A stretch of DNA of 64,000 nt from JAJDNS01 sp963578825 (GTDB lineage: Bacteria; Acidobacteriota; Vicinamibacteria; Fen-336): positions 1 to 64,000 of the forward strand of contig CAUZDW010000016.1 in the NCBI GenBank assembly GCA_963578825.1, given 5' to 3'. The position numbers and the translations under genes were made by a program. Below the pieces are notes generated by a model. The model had not been told where the DNA came from. It was given only the letters and a program-made list of their open reading frames with translations, and ran no database searches. This document shows, piece by piece, positions 33,180 through 44,590 of the stretch. The stretch's first letter is position 1, and every line of letters begins with the position of its first letter.

Positions 33180-33845
33180 ATGCATCGCGAAGCGACCTTC
33201 CTTGGCTCCTCGATCGGCAAGAAGGTGGTGATGGCCACGACCGGGCTCGTCCTGTTCGGGTTCGTCGTGGGCCACATGGTCGGCAACCTTCAGGTCTTCC
33301 TGGGCGCACAGGCCCTCAACGAGTACGCCGAGCTCCTCCGCCACTTCCTCCACGGCCAGGGGATCTGGATCGCCCGGTCCGGTCTGCTGGTGGCCGTGGC
33401 CCTGCACATCTGGGCCGCCACCACTCTCACGATCTCGAACTGGTCGGCCCGACCGGAGGGGTACCGGGAGTGGCAGGCCCGCGAGTCGACCTACGCCTCG
33501 CGGACGATGGTGTGGAGCGGACCGATCCTCGCCGTCTTCATCCTGTATCACCTCGCGCATTTCACCACCGGCGCCGCCCACCCCGACTTCGTGGCGAGCG
33601 ACGTCTATCGAAACCTCGTGCTGGGATTTCAGAACCCGTTCGCCTCGGCCTTCTACATTCTGTCGATGCTGGCGCTGGGCCTGCACATGTACCACGGCGC
33701 CTGGAGCATGCTCCAGACCCTGGGCCTGAGCCACGACCGGTGGAACCCCTGGCGCCGCGTCTTCGCCGGGGCCGTGACCGGCCTCGTCGTCGTCGGCAAC
33801 ATCTCGATCCCGGTGGCCGTTCTCACGGGCTTCGTCCACCTCTAG
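33180..33845 (+). CDS. sdhC: Succinate dehydrogenase cytochrome b subunit
   Basis: 221 aa, ATG with GGAGA five bases upstream; an in-frame ATG at 33141 is less likely. Five membrane segments with several membrane histidines (GHMVGNLQ, ALHIWAA, YHLAHFTTG, LHMYHGAW). This is the single-subunit, two-haem cytochrome b558 type found with quinone-reducing SdhCAB and fumarate reductases, so no sdhD is expected. First gene of the sdhCAB operon. Confidence 0.95.
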   Translation: MHREATFLGSSIGKKVVMATTGLVLFGFVVGHMVGNLQVFLGAQALNEYAELLRHFLHGQGIWIARSGLLVAVALHIWAATTLTISNWSARPEGYREWQARESTYASRTMVWSGPILAVFILYHLAHFTTGAAHPDFVASDVYRNLVLGFQNPFASAFYILSMLALGLHMYHGAWSMLQTLGLSHDRWNPWRRVFAGAVTGLVVVGNISIPVAVLTGFVHL

Positions 33846-33855
33846 GAAGGACACC

Positions 33856-35765
<1,910 letters not shown>

Positions 35766-35769
<4 letters not shown>

Positions 35770-36533
35770 GCGGCAAGAGCATGAGGCTGACCCTGAACGT
35801 CTGGCGGCAGAAGAACACTTCCGCTCCGGGCCGATTCGTGACCTACGACGCGACGAACGTGAGCCCCGACATGTCCTTCCTCGAGATGCTGGACGTCCTC
35901 AACGAGGAGCTCACCCGGCGGGGCGAGGATCCCATCGCGTTCGACCACGACTGCCGCGAGGGCATCTGCGGCACCTGCAGCATCATGGTCAACGGCGGCG
36001 CCCACGGCCCGCGGCCCCTCACGACGGCCTGCCAGCTCCACATGCGGAGCTTCCACCACGGGCAGACGCTGACGATCGAGCCCTGGAGGGCGAAGGCCTT
36101 TCCGGTGCTCAAGGACCTCGTGGTGGACCGCTCCGCCTTCGACCGCATCATCGGCTCCGGCGGATTCGTATCGGTCTCCACCGGCAGCGCCCCCGACGGC
36201 AACGCCATCCCCATCTCCAAGAAGAACGCGGATCTGGCGATGGACGCCGCCTCCTGCATCGGGTGCGGGGCCTGCGTGGCTGCGTGCCCCAACGCCTCCG
36301 CCATGCTCTTCACCGGGGCCAAGGTCGCCCAGCTCTCGCTGCTCCCCCAGGGCCAACCGGAGCGCCCCGCCCGGGTGCGTCGGATGGTGGCCGCCATGGA
36401 CGAAGCCGGGTTCGGCAACTGCACGAACCACGGGGAGTGCGAAGCCGTGTGCCCCAAGGGCATCCCCATCGACGTGATCGCACGGATGAACCGCGACTAC
36501 CTCAGGGCCAGCCTGTTCGGGTCAAAGGACTAG
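35766..36533 (+). CDS. sdhB: Succinate dehydrogenase iron-sulfur subunit
   Basis: 255 aa, ATG overlapping the sdhA stop. N-terminal ferredoxin domain with the [2Fe-2S] ligands CREGICGTC plus a later Cys, and a C-terminal domain with CIGCGACVAACP and CTNHGECEAVCP for the [4Fe-4S] and [3Fe-4S] clusters. It passes electrons from SdhA to the haem-bearing SdhC. The stop is 14 bases before the convergent Crp/Fnr gene. Confidence 0.97.
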
Positions 36534-36547
36534 GAGACAGCGCGGGC

Positions 36548-37244
36548 TCAGGCCCCGTGGGCCACGGTGGCCAGCGCCTCGGGCTTCAGGAGGCGGATCG
36601 TCCGTCCCTCGAGCTCGACGAGCCCCTCCTTGCGAAAGCCGGTGAGCGTCAGGTTCACTGACTCACGGGTCACTCCGAATCAGGTCGGCGAGGTCCGCCT
36701 GGCTGAGCCGCAGGGGCAGCAGGACACCATGGTCGTCGCGGACGCCGTGATCGCGACCCAGGTCGAGGAGAGTCTGGGCGAGTCGAGCCGCAGTCCCCTT
36801 GAAGAGCAGGCTCTCGATGCGGTTTCGGAACGTCTTGAGCCGGAAGCCGATGAGCTTCGTCACGCGAAAGGTGAGATCCGGGAACGTGCGGAGAATCTCC
36901 AGGAAGTCCTTGCGAGTGATGATGCAGATGAGCGCGTCGTCGTAGGCCTCGGCCATGTGGTCGCGGGGCGCGTCGTCGAGGACCGCCTCTTCCTCGAAGA
37001 CCTCGCCCTTGCGGAGCAGCGCCAGAATCACCTCGTGACCGTCCTCGGGCAAAGCCGAGATCTTCACAACGCCGCGCTTCAGGAGGTAGATGCGGTCGCC
37101 CGGCTCACCGGGAAGGTAGAGCACCTCCTTGCGGCGAATCTCGCGCATGACGGTGCGCTCCTGCACGAACTTCATTTGCTCCGGCGTCATCGACCGGAAG
37201 AGGTCGATGTTGGTGAGATACCAGAGCTTGCTGCGGGTGCCCAT
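36548..37244 (-). pseudogene. Crp/Fnr family regulator with a one-base frameshift in the HTH
   Basis: From ATG 37244 the cyclic-nucleotide-binding beta roll (LPGEPGDRIYLLKRGVVKIS, LLRKGEVFEEEAVL), the long dimerisation helix and the start of the winged HTH (LRLSQADLADLI) are intact. Then an extra base at about 36677 shifts the frame and the protein stops four codons later. In the shifted frame the expected recognition helix and wing continue (TRESVNLTLTGFRKEGLVEL) to a TGA at 36548. The family normally reads LADLIGVTRESV; deleting one base restores exactly that. No Cys cluster is seen, so it is Crp-like rather than Fnr-like. Sequencing error or real inactivation cannot be told apart. Confidence 0.88.
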
Positions 37245-37309
37245 TGCCGCCTCTCAACAACCAGGATGGGCCGGAGTCGTCGGAGCGGGGGGCGGCGGCG
37301 TCTCGGTCC

Positions 37310-38395
37310 TCAGCCCGTGAACAGCTCCGTGTTGGCGTTGAAGACAGCCCAGGCAAACCACATGGCCGAATACGTCGCCACCTGCGGAATCCTCGCGCCC
37401 GACAGGGGCCCGCCCGCGGCCAGCCCGTCCAGCGTCCATTCGCTTCCCGTCTCCACGTCGCGGAGAGTGAACGGGAAGCCGCTGCCTGCCGCCTCGAACG
37501 TCAATGTCTCGCCACCCGCACGCCGGTCGAAGGCCAGCGCCATCTCCGCCTCGGCGTCGTAGACGATCACCACCGGCCGCCCGCCCACGACATCGTTGAC
37601 GACGGAGCGCTGGCCGAGCTCTCCGTAGGGGTAGGCCCTGGTGACGCCGCCCTCGATGACACCGATGACGAGCTCCTTCATGGGGCGTCGGGGGTCGATG
37701 GTGGATTGGGGGAAGAGCAGCTGGTTGTTGCCGAGCCGATCGTAGTCCCCGTAGGGATACTGGCCATAGTTGCGAGAGAAGCCGGTGGTGAAGCTCACGA
37801 CCGTCGTCTCGGGATGGAGAGCCTTCCAGGCCGCCCAGGTGGACTGGACGACCGGCTTCAACGCAGGCTCGGTTCCCCGCAGGTTGCCGCACACGCTCTG
37901 CGCCTTCATCTGAGACCACAAGCTGTCGGTGGCACGGTCGAACAGCACGAGGTTGTTGTCGAAGAGGAGCTCGGAGACTCCGAAGTTCGCGGTCTGCCCG
38001 GTGATCCGCGGCTCGTAGACCATCCCGCTGCCCGTCAACGGGCAGTAGCTGACGGTGATCGGAACCCCGCCAAGCTCATCGTTGACGATCTCGTGCCACC
38101 AGAGAACGTTGTGGGGATAGGCTCGGGCCTCTCCGCCCTCGATGACGCCCAGCACCAACGCACCCGATGCGAGAAAGCTGTCTCCCTCCGACGCGCTCAC
38201 GAACACCGGGTTGGTCAGGGCCGGGATGCCGTCGCGTCCAGGACCGCCGCTGACGAGCTCCGAGCGGGGAATCAGGCACGAGTCCGGGTCGTTCGAGTTG
38301 ACGAAGTCGCTCGCCCCGTCGCTGCCCCCCCCGCCGCAATCCGCGCCGAGGGCGAACGTGAGGCCCAATACGGTGAGCCCCGCGATCCTGTCCAT
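37310..38395 (-). CDS. DUF3179 domain protein, probable lipoprotein
   Basis: 361 aa from ATG 38395 with AGGAGG five bases upstream. The N-terminus is hydrophobic and ends in a Cys followed by GGGGSDG, a typical lipoprotein linker although the residue before the Cys is Asp. The body has the DUF3179 pattern in two related halves: DGIPALTNPVF, GEARAYPHNVLWWHEIVND, TVSYCPLTGSGMVY, FDNNLVLFD, WSQM, and again GVTRAYPYGEL, VVNDVVGGRPVVIVYD. Function of the family is unknown. A lone transcription unit between the Crp gene and an outer-membrane protein. Confidence 0.88.
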   Translation of the reverse strand: MDRIAGLTVLGLTFALGADCGGGGSDGASDFVNSNDPDSCLIPRSELVSGGPGRDGIPALTNPVFVSASEGDSFLASGALVLGVIEGGEARAYPHNVLWWHEIVNDELGGVPITVSYCPLTGSGMVYEPRITGQTANFGVSELLFDNNLVLFDRATDSLWSQMKAQSVCGNLRGTEPALKPVVQSTWAAWKALHPETTVVSFTTGFSRNYGQYPYGDYDRLGNNQLLFPQSTIDPRRPMKELVIGVIEGGVTRAYPYGELGQRSVVNDVVGGRPVVIVYDAEAEMALAFDRRAGGETLTFEAAGSGFPFTLRDVETGSEWTLDGLAAGGPLSGARIPQVATYSAMWFAWAVFNANTELFTG

Positions 38396-38495
38396 GGACA
38401 CCTCCTGGTTCAGCCAAGGGTAGCGCGCCGCCTCGCAGCGGCGGTGTGAGGTCTCCAACAGAACCGTCCGCTTCTATCGAGTACCTTGGAAAGTA

Positions 38496-39374
38496 ATGAG
38501 GCACCCGTCCATAGAACGGCCCGGCATCGCGACGCCCACATTCAATTGGATGATCGGCGCCCTCGCCCTTTTCCTCATGAGCGCCCTGCCGGCCCTCGTC
38601 GAGGCCGGCGCCTGGGTGCTGCCAAGGGGCCGGGCGAACATCCAGGTGGCCTTCCTCCACCAGGACACGACGGAGCGGTACTTCCTCGACGGGGAACGCA
38701 TCCCGTACTTCTTCGAAGGACACAATCGCACCTCCGCCTTCTACATCGACGGGCGCTACGGCATCACCGATCGTTTCGAAGGCGTCGTGCAAGTGCCGTT
38801 CTTTCTTCTCCGATTCGACGATCTCTCCGACAACCGCCGCTCGAATGGGCTCGGCGACGTGCGCGCCGGTCTCCGATACAACCTGATCAGGGCCTCACCA
38901 GTCGCAACGTTCGACGTCCGAGTCAAATTCCAGACCGGCACATTCGTCAACGATGCCGAGGTGGTTCCTGTCGGCGAGGGGCAGTGGGACCTCGATCTCG
39001 CGGTGGAGCTGGCGCACTCGTTCTGGCTCCGCCCCTTCTACGTCAACGGCCGGGCCGGGTATCGCTTCCGCGGCCCGAACGACGAGAGCGGGATCGACTT
39101 CGGGGACGAGCTGTTCTGGCTGGTCGAGGGCGGGTACACGGTCAACCAGCGCATCGGGCTCAAGGTGGTGAGCCGTGGCCTCCACGGAAAGAAGGGGTCC
39201 AGCTTCGGCATCCCCATCGAGACCCTCAAGCGGGAGGCCGTCTACGTGGCGCCGGGCCTGGTGATCCAGATCAACCCGTCGTGGTTCGTGGAGGTCGCGG
39301 TCCCGTTCACGGTCGCCGGCCGCAACTGGCCCGCAGGCCCGGTGTTCACTCTCAAGCTGACGACGGCGTTCTGA
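38496..39374 (+). CDS. Outer-membrane beta-barrel protein of unknown function
   Basis: 292 aa. Signal-peptide-like segment at 18-38 (MIGALALFLMSALPALVEAG), then a chain of amphipathic beta strands with Tyr/Phe ends and short turns (FYIDGRYGITDRFEGVVQV, LGDVRAGLRYNLI, FDVRVKFQTGTF) finishing in a C-terminal Phe (KLTTAF), the classic signal for outer-membrane insertion. It resembles the MetA/phenol-degradation-type transporter barrels in layout, but the substrate is unknown. Confidence 0.8.
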   Translation: MRHPSIERPGIATPTFNWMIGALALFLMSALPALVEAGAWVLPRGRANIQVAFLHQDTTERYFLDGERIPYFFEGHNRTSAFYIDGRYGITDRFEGVVQVPFFLLRFDDLSDNRRSNGLGDVRAGLRYNLIRASPVATFDVRVKFQTGTFVNDAEVVPVGEGQWDLDLAVELAHSFWLRPFYVNGRAGYRFRGPNDESGIDFGDELFWLVEGGYTVNQRIGLKVVSRGLHGKKGSSFGIPIETLKREAVYVAPGLVIQINPSWFVEVAVPFTVAGRNWPAGPVFTLKLTTAF

Positions 39375-39511
39375 GCCGCTCTCAGTCGTCCGGGGGCGGC
39401 GGCGCCCGTGGCGCCCTCCTGCCTCTCCCTGGCTCTCCCCGCCGGCGCGCCTGGGCGGCGTCGATCTCTCATCTAGTCGAGGTACCATACCTAGTCTTGC
39501 CTGATGCTCGC
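39375..39511. other. Gap upstream of wecB
   Basis: 137 bases without a gene. A G+C-rich inverted stretch (GGCGGCGGCGCCCGTGGCGCC) lies just after the outer-membrane protein stop and may end its transcript. The last 40 bases are more A+T-rich with CTAGTC occurring twice and probably hold the wecB promoter. Confidence 0.35.
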
Positions 39512-40615
39512 GTGATCGACCTCGTCGCCGCCGCGCGCCCGAACTTCATGAAGATCGCTCCGGTCCTGCGGGCGATGGAAGCTTCCGGGTGTGGGCTCTC
39601 GGCCCGCATCGTGCACACCGGGCAGCACTACGACGAGGGGATGTCGGACGTCTTTTTCCGGGACCTCGGCATCCGCGAGCCGGACGTGCACCTCGGTGTG
39701 GGGTCAGGGACGCACGGAGTCCAGACCGGGCGCGTGCTCGCCGCCTACGAGGGCCACCTTCTGTCGGCATCTCCACGTCCGGCGGTCACAGTCGTGGTGG
39801 GGGACGTGAACTCCACCATGGCATGCGCCCTGGCCGCGGTGAAGCTCGAAGTTCCTGTGGCTCATGTCGAGGCAGGCCTCCGCTCGTTCGACCGGTCGAT
39901 GCCGGAGGAGATCAATCGCCTCGTGACAGATGCGGTGGCGGAGCTACTGCTGGTGAGCGAGCCGGCGGGAGAGGAGAACCTCCGGAAGGAGGGCATCGCG
40001 GACGGCAGGATCGTATACGTCGGAAACGTGATGATCGACACGCTGATGGCGGAGCTGCCAGCGGCGAAGGCCTTGGGTGCGCCAAGCGCCCGGGGGCTGG
40101 ACGAGGGCTCGTACGCCTACGTGACGCTGCACCGCCCGTCGAACGTGGACGAGCCGGCGCGGCTCGTCGAGGTGCTCTCCCTCCTGGAGGCCGCGGCCTC
40201 GCGGCTGCCCGTGGCCTTTCCGGTCCACCCTCGTACGCGGGCCCGCCTGGAGGCGGCGGGGCTGTGGTCGCGCGCCTCTCGGGCCGCTGGCCTGCGGCTT
40301 TTCGAGCCGCTGAGCTACCGGGAGGCGCTTGGGCTCATGGCCTCGGCGCGGTTCGTCCTCACCGACTCGGGAGGCATCCAGGAGGAGACGACGGTCCTCG
40401 GCGTGCCGTGCCTGACGCTCCGGCCAAACACCGAGCGGCCGGTGACGGTGAGCCAGGGGACGAACACGGTGATCGGGGAGGACACCTCCCGGGCTCTGGC
40501 GTTCGTCGAAGAGATCCTGGCCGGGCGCTACAAGCCGGGGCAGCCTATCGCGGGTTGGGACGGCCACGCCGCCGAGCGCGTGGTCGCGGCGCTCGTGGAG
40601 CGCTACGGAAGCTGA
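39512..40615 (+). CDS. wecB: UDP-N-acetylglucosamine 2-epimerase (non-hydrolysing)
   Basis: 367 aa, GTG start. It interconverts UDP-GlcNAc and UDP-ManNAc. Family landmarks: ARPNFMKIAPVLRA, HTGQHYD, VVGDVNSTMACALAA, HVEAGLRSFDRSMPEEINR, TDSGGIQEE and a late GTN segment. It starts the surface-polysaccharide island and is convergent with the dehydratase gene. No WecC-type UDP-ManNAc dehydrogenase is seen nearby, so ManNAc itself or another derivative may be used. Confidence 0.95.
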   Translation: MIDLVAAARPNFMKIAPVLRAMEASGCGLSARIVHTGQHYDEGMSDVFFRDLGIREPDVHLGVGSGTHGVQTGRVLAAYEGHLLSASPRPAVTVVVGDVNSTMACALAAVKLEVPVAHVEAGLRSFDRSMPEEINRLVTDAVAELLLVSEPAGEENLRKEGIADGRIVYVGNVMIDTLMAELPAAKALGAPSARGLDEGSYAYVTLHRPSNVDEPARLVEVLSLLEAAASRLPVAFPVHPRTRARLEAAGLWSRASRAAGLRLFEPLSYREALGLMASARFVLTDSGGIQEETTVLGVPCLTLRPNTERPVTVSQGTNTVIGEDTSRALAFVEEILAGRYKPGQPIAGWDGHAAERVVAALVERYGS

Positions 40616-40682
40616 CTCTCGTGCAGCACGTGCCCAGCCACTCCTCGCTCAACCCTCCGCGACTACAAGGTCCGAGACGGAT

Positions 40683-42578
40683 TCAGCCTTCTGGCGCAGT
40701 TACGGCCGTCGTCTGTTCCGTCAAGGAGTAGTCCAGGACCATCGACTGCAGCAGGCGGAGCACGAGCGGTCGATCTCCAGCCATAGCGGCGGCTTCAAGG
40801 TGTGTGAGGTTGTCCGCGAATCCTGGCGGAGGCGCCGTCGCCTCCAGCACCCGGATCTTCGCGACGACCTCTTTACTGTTGCGCAGCTCCTCTTCCGAGG
40901 CGAGTCTCTCGTCCAGCTTCTCCCCGGCGCGGAGGCCCGTGAAGACGATCGCCACGTCCTTGTCCGGGATTTGGCCGGAGAGAGTGATCATGTGGCGAGC
41001 AATGTCGAGGATCAGGATGGGCTCCCCCATGTCGAGCAGGCACAACTCCCCGTAGTCATTGAGCCCGGCCCTCAAGACCAGTTCCACCGCCTCCCGGATG
41101 GTCATCAGATAACGCCGACACTCGGGGTGGGTGACGGTGACCGGCCCGCCGCGGGCGATCTGGGTTTTGAACAGGGGCACGACGCTTCCGGCGGTCCCGA
41201 GCACGTTGCCGAACCGCACCGCCGTGCGCTTCAGGGGAGAGCGGCCTTCCCGCCCCTGCAGCATCAGCTCGGTCACACGCTTGCTCGCCCCCATGGCGCT
41301 CGAGGGTTGAACCGCCTTGTCGGTCGAGATGAGCACAAAGCGCTCTGCTCCGACCTCCTCGGCCATTTCGAGAACGTGCCGCGTGCCGATGATGTTGTTC
41401 TTGACTGCCTCCTCCGGTGCGAGTTCCATGAGAGGAACCTGCTTGTGGGCGGCGGCATGGAATACATACGCCGGTGAATGGTCCCGCCCGAGTTGCATGA
41501 TGCGGTGGCGCTCGCGGATATCGGCGACTTCGACTTCAACCCTCTGGGCGGGGTGGCTCGCTTCCAGCTCGCGCCAGAGCAGATAGAGGTCGTTCTCGTT
41601 GATGTCGGAGAGAACCAGGCGGCCGGGCCGATAGGCCACGAGCTGCCGCGCGATCTCGCCGCCGATCGAACCCGCCGCCCCCGTGACGAACACCGAGCGC
41701 CCCTCGACGATGGCCCGGAGCTCCTCGGGGTCGAACGACGTCGACTCCCGCGACAGCAGGTCCTCGGGGGCGAGATCGCGCAGGAGGATTGGACTGATAC
41801 GCGAGTGCAGGTACGAGAAAGACACCGGCAGGTTCTTGTACCTTAGCTTCATGTCAGCGCACAGCGACAGCACGTCGCGGATACGCGACGCCGGCAGCGT
41901 GGGCTTGGTGAGGAGCAACTCCTCCACCTGCCGGCGGCTTACGAGGGTGGGCAGGTCATCGATTCCGCCGAGCACCGGCCGTCCCCCGATCGTCGTGCCC
42001 CACTTGCTGCGGTCGTCGTCGACCAGGCCCACCACGCGGTAGCCGTGGTCGTCGCTGCGCAGAAGGTCGCGGAGGAGCAGCTCGCCGGTGCTTCCCGCGC
42101 CGACGATGATGGCACGGGTCCGTGGCCCTGCCTGCGCGCGTCTTTTCTCGACGACCCACGGTCGAACCGCGCGCAGGAAGAAGCGGAGCGCGCCGAAGAA
42201 GGCGGTCGTGATCAGGAACTCGAGGAGGACGACCGACCGCGGAGGCCCCACCACGCCGAGGAACAGCGGTATAACGAAAAACACCAGGCTCCCCACGACC
42301 CCGGCCTGCAGCAGCCGGACCGCCTCCGCCAGCCCTGCCAGATGGAAAGACCAGCGGTGCAACCCCAAGGCGGCGATCGACGCCATGCGGACGACCACCA
42401 GGAGCGGCAGGAACTGGCGGAGTTGCACCAGATAGTCAGGAGGGATGCCGTCCGGGTCGAAGCGGATGACGTATGCCGCGCTGAGGCCGAGCGCCGCGAT
42501 CGCTCCGTCGGCGGCAAGAAGGAGCCACTGACGCCCCGCTCCGAGGAGCCACGAGTTCCTGGGCTGCTCGTGCGTCAT
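40683..42578 (-). CDS. WbpM/FlaA1-type UDP-GlcNAc 4,6-dehydratase (membrane form)
   Basis: 631 aa. Four or five N-terminal membrane helices, a Rossmann-like middle domain (AIIVGAGSTGELLLRDLL) and the C-terminal SDR domain with VTGAAGSIGGEIARQL, the Thr-containing ISTDKAVQPSS and MGASKR, where Met replaces the usual catalytic Tyr as in WbpM. It makes UDP-4-keto-6-deoxy sugars from UDP-GlcNAc. The ATG overlaps the stop of the WbpL-like gene (ATGA). With the reductase and initiating transferase upstream it should supply UDP-QuiNAc or UDP-FucNAc. Confidence 0.93.
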   Translation of the reverse strand: MTHEQPRNSWLLGAGRQWLLLAADGAIAALGLSAAYVIRFDPDGIPPDYLVQLRQFLPLLVVVRMASIAALGLHRWSFHLAGLAEAVRLLQAGVVGSLVFFVIPLFLGVVGPPRSVVLLEFLITTAFFGALRFFLRAVRPWVVEKRRAQAGPRTRAIIVGAGSTGELLLRDLLRSDDHGYRVVGLVDDDRSKWGTTIGGRPVLGGIDDLPTLVSRRQVEELLLTKPTLPASRIRDVLSLCADMKLRYKNLPVSFSYLHSRISPILLRDLAPEDLLSRESTSFDPEELRAIVEGRSVFVTGAAGSIGGEIARQLVAYRPGRLVLSDINENDLYLLWRELEASHPAQRVEVEVADIRERHRIMQLGRDHSPAYVFHAAAHKQVPLMELAPEEAVKNNIIGTRHVLEMAEEVGAERFVLISTDKAVQPSSAMGASKRVTELMLQGREGRSPLKRTAVRFGNVLGTAGSVVPLFKTQIARGGPVTVTHPECRRYLMTIREAVELVLRAGLNDYGELCLLDMGEPILILDIARHMITLSGQIPDKDVAIVFTGLRAGEKLDERLASEEELRNSKEVVAKIRVLEATAPPPGFADNLTHLEAAAMAGDRPLVLRLLQSMVLDYSLTEQTTAVTAPEG

Positions 42579-43585
42579 GACGTTGTCGCTCGTCGTGCGA
42601 GAGCGAGCTCGCCGGCGAAAAGAGCAGCCCCGAGGGCGATCCCCGCCCAGCACCAGCGCACGTCCGTCGAGCGCCATGCGAGAAGGGCGACGAGAGTCAT
42701 CATGACGGAGCCGAGGCCGATCAGTGCCGAGACCCGCGGGTGGCTCCAGCCACCGATGACAAGAAGCTGGTACAGGTGCTCCCGGTGGGCCTGGTGGATC
42801 CGGGCGCCCCGGAGCAAACGACGCACGAGCGTGAACGCGGCATCCGCGAGAAACAGCCAGAGCGAGAAGGCGACGAAGAGCACCGCCGAAGGGCGCAGCT
42901 CGGCGGGGGCCAGAAACGGTGCTGCCGCGAAGCAGAATCCGAGGGTGCCGCTGCCGACGTCGCCCAGAAAGACCCGCGCTGGGGACCAGTTGTGGAGAAG
43001 GAAGCCCACGCAGCCGCCCGCGAGCGCGGCCGTGAGGGCGCTGGAGAACGGCGCCCACGCGGCGGCGGCGATGCCCGCGCCCGTCACCACTCCCTGAAGG
43101 CTGGCCAGACCGTCGATCCCATCGAGGAAGTTATAGAAATTCACCACCGCCACGATCCAGAGGATGGCAATCGTCCCACCAAACATCCCGATCTCCAAGT
43201 CGAGCGGCGGAGGCAACGGGATCCGGGCGAGCCCGCCCGTGTGCCACACGAGGAGGGACGCAGCCAGCACCTGGAAGGCCAGGCGGATTGGTGGGGAAAC
43301 GCCCCTCCGGTCGTCCCAGAGCCCCACCCCACCCACGAGAACCGCCCCGGCGGCCACAGCGAGCGCCGCATTAGACCAGAGGACAGGGACCAGGGCGACA
43401 CCGACGCCCGCGGCCAGGAGCAGCACGAGCCCGCCCCCACGCGCGACGACGCCGGTGTGGGAGGAGCGGGAGTTGGGCCGATCGACGAGACCCCGAGATG
43501 ACGCCAGCCGACGGAAGGCGGGAGTGCCCACTGCGGTCAACAGGAAGGCTACCGACGCGGCCATTACGAGGTTTGATGGGGTCAT
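42575..43585 (-). CDS. WecA/WbpL-type undecaprenyl-phosphate sugar-1-phosphate transferase
   Basis: 336 aa with about ten membrane helices. Catalytic landmarks of the MraY/WecA family are visible: DDRRGVSP (the DDxxG segment), NFYNFLDGIDG and HREHLYQ near the C-terminus. It transfers an N-acetyl-aminosugar 1-phosphate onto undecaprenyl phosphate and so starts chain assembly. In order with the SDR gene before it and the dehydratase after it, it matches Pseudomonas WbpL. Confidence 0.93.
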   Translation of the reverse strand: MTPSNLVMAASVAFLLTAVGTPAFRRLASSRGLVDRPNSRSSHTGVVARGGGLVLLLAAGVGVALVPVLWSNAALAVAAGAVLVGGVGLWDDRRGVSPPIRLAFQVLAASLLVWHTGGLARIPLPPPLDLEIGMFGGTIAILWIVAVVNFYNFLDGIDGLASLQGVVTGAGIAAAAWAPFSSALTAALAGGCVGFLLHNWSPARVFLGDVGSGTLGFCFAAAPFLAPAELRPSAVLFVAFSLWLFLADAAFTLVRRLLRGARIHQAHREHLYQLLVIGGWSHPRVSALIGLGSVMMTLVALLAWRSTDVRWCWAGIALGAALFAGELALARRATTS

Positions 43586-43649
43586 GCGAGCAGTTCGTCC
43601 AGGGCGGCGGGGCCATTATGCCCGGTTCCGGCCTGGAAGCCTCTGCGGG

Positions 43650-44528
43650 CTAACGGACGACACCCTCTCGACGCAGCTGCGCCACCTCTGTCGTCAGCCC
43701 GTCGCGCCATCCTCGAGGCTCGTAACCCCAATCTCGCCGGGCCGCCTCGTAGTCGAAACTCTTGTCTTCGGCCAGCCGGAGGACTTGCTCGCTCGACACT
43801 CGCGGGGGCAGGCCCAGCCGATGCCAGACTCCCGTCACCCAGGCCAGCGGCCGGAGCGGAAGCGACACGAGTAGAGGGCGACGCCCGAGCAGATGGGCCA
43901 CGTGCTGCACGACCTCGCGAAGCGTCGCCGGGCTGGCTCCGGGGAGGTTGTACTCGCGGCGGACAGCCGCAGGGCACAGCAAGGCATCCACCGCTGCCCT
44001 TCCCAGGTCCTCCACGTGGACGGGCTGGATCAGGGCTTGCCCTCCGCCTGGGAGAGGAACGATCGGTGAGCGGGCCACGAAGCGGATGAGGCGTGCCATG
44101 TTCCGGTCGCCGCCGTCTCCGTAGATCATGGTCGGGCGTAGGATCGTCCAGTCGCCGGTCATGCTGCGGATGCACTCCTCGGCGGCGAGGCGCACTCGTT
44201 TCGTCCGAGCCGGCAAGCGCGTGAACACGGCGGTAGAGGAGAAGAACACCGCCCGGCGCACCCCTGAGGCCTCGACCGCGGCCAGGAGCGTGTCCGCATG
44301 CCCGAATCCGAGAGAGGCCACGTGCACGAAGGCATCGGCCCCGCCGAGGAGCCGGGCGAGGCGATCCGGGACGCTCATGTCGCCCTCGACGACGCTCACC
44401 TGCTCGGGCAGAGCGGGTCGGTCGGGTGGGTGGCGGACCAGAGCCGTGACCTCGCAGCCGCGCCGGAGTAACTCGGCCACGATGCGACCGCCGGTGAATC
44501 CGGTAGCGCCGGTGACCGCGACCCTCAC
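43650..44528 (-). CDS. SDR-type 4-keto-sugar reductase/epimerase (WbpV-like)
   Basis: 292 aa. N-terminal NAD(P) site VTGATGFTGGRIVAELL, then DAFVHVASLGFG, VFFSSTAVFTRL and LRPTMIYGDGGDRNM with HVEDLGRAAV. The usual YxxxK pair is not clear: the expected region reads RLAAEECIRS, so it is an atypical extended SDR. Position just before the WbpL-like transferase suggests the 4-reductase that completes UDP-QuiNAc or FucNAc. Confidence 0.82.
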   Translation of the reverse strand: MRVAVTGATGFTGGRIVAELLRRGCEVTALVRHPPDRPALPEQVSVVEGDMSVPDRLARLLGGADAFVHVASLGFGHADTLLAAVEASGVRRAVFFSSTAVFTRLPARTKRVRLAAEECIRSMTGDWTILRPTMIYGDGGDRNMARLIRFVARSPIVPLPGGGQALIQPVHVEDLGRAAVDALLCPAAVRREYNLPGASPATLREVVQHVAHLLGRRPLLVSLPLRPLAWVTGVWHRLGLPPRVSSEQVLRLAEDKSFDYEAARRDWGYEPRGWRDGLTTEVAQLRREGVVR

Positions 44529-44590
44529 GCTGCCCCGGTCGCTGCGCCCACTTCGGTCAGCGGCGTGAGCAGAAGGCAGGCGCCCAAGTG

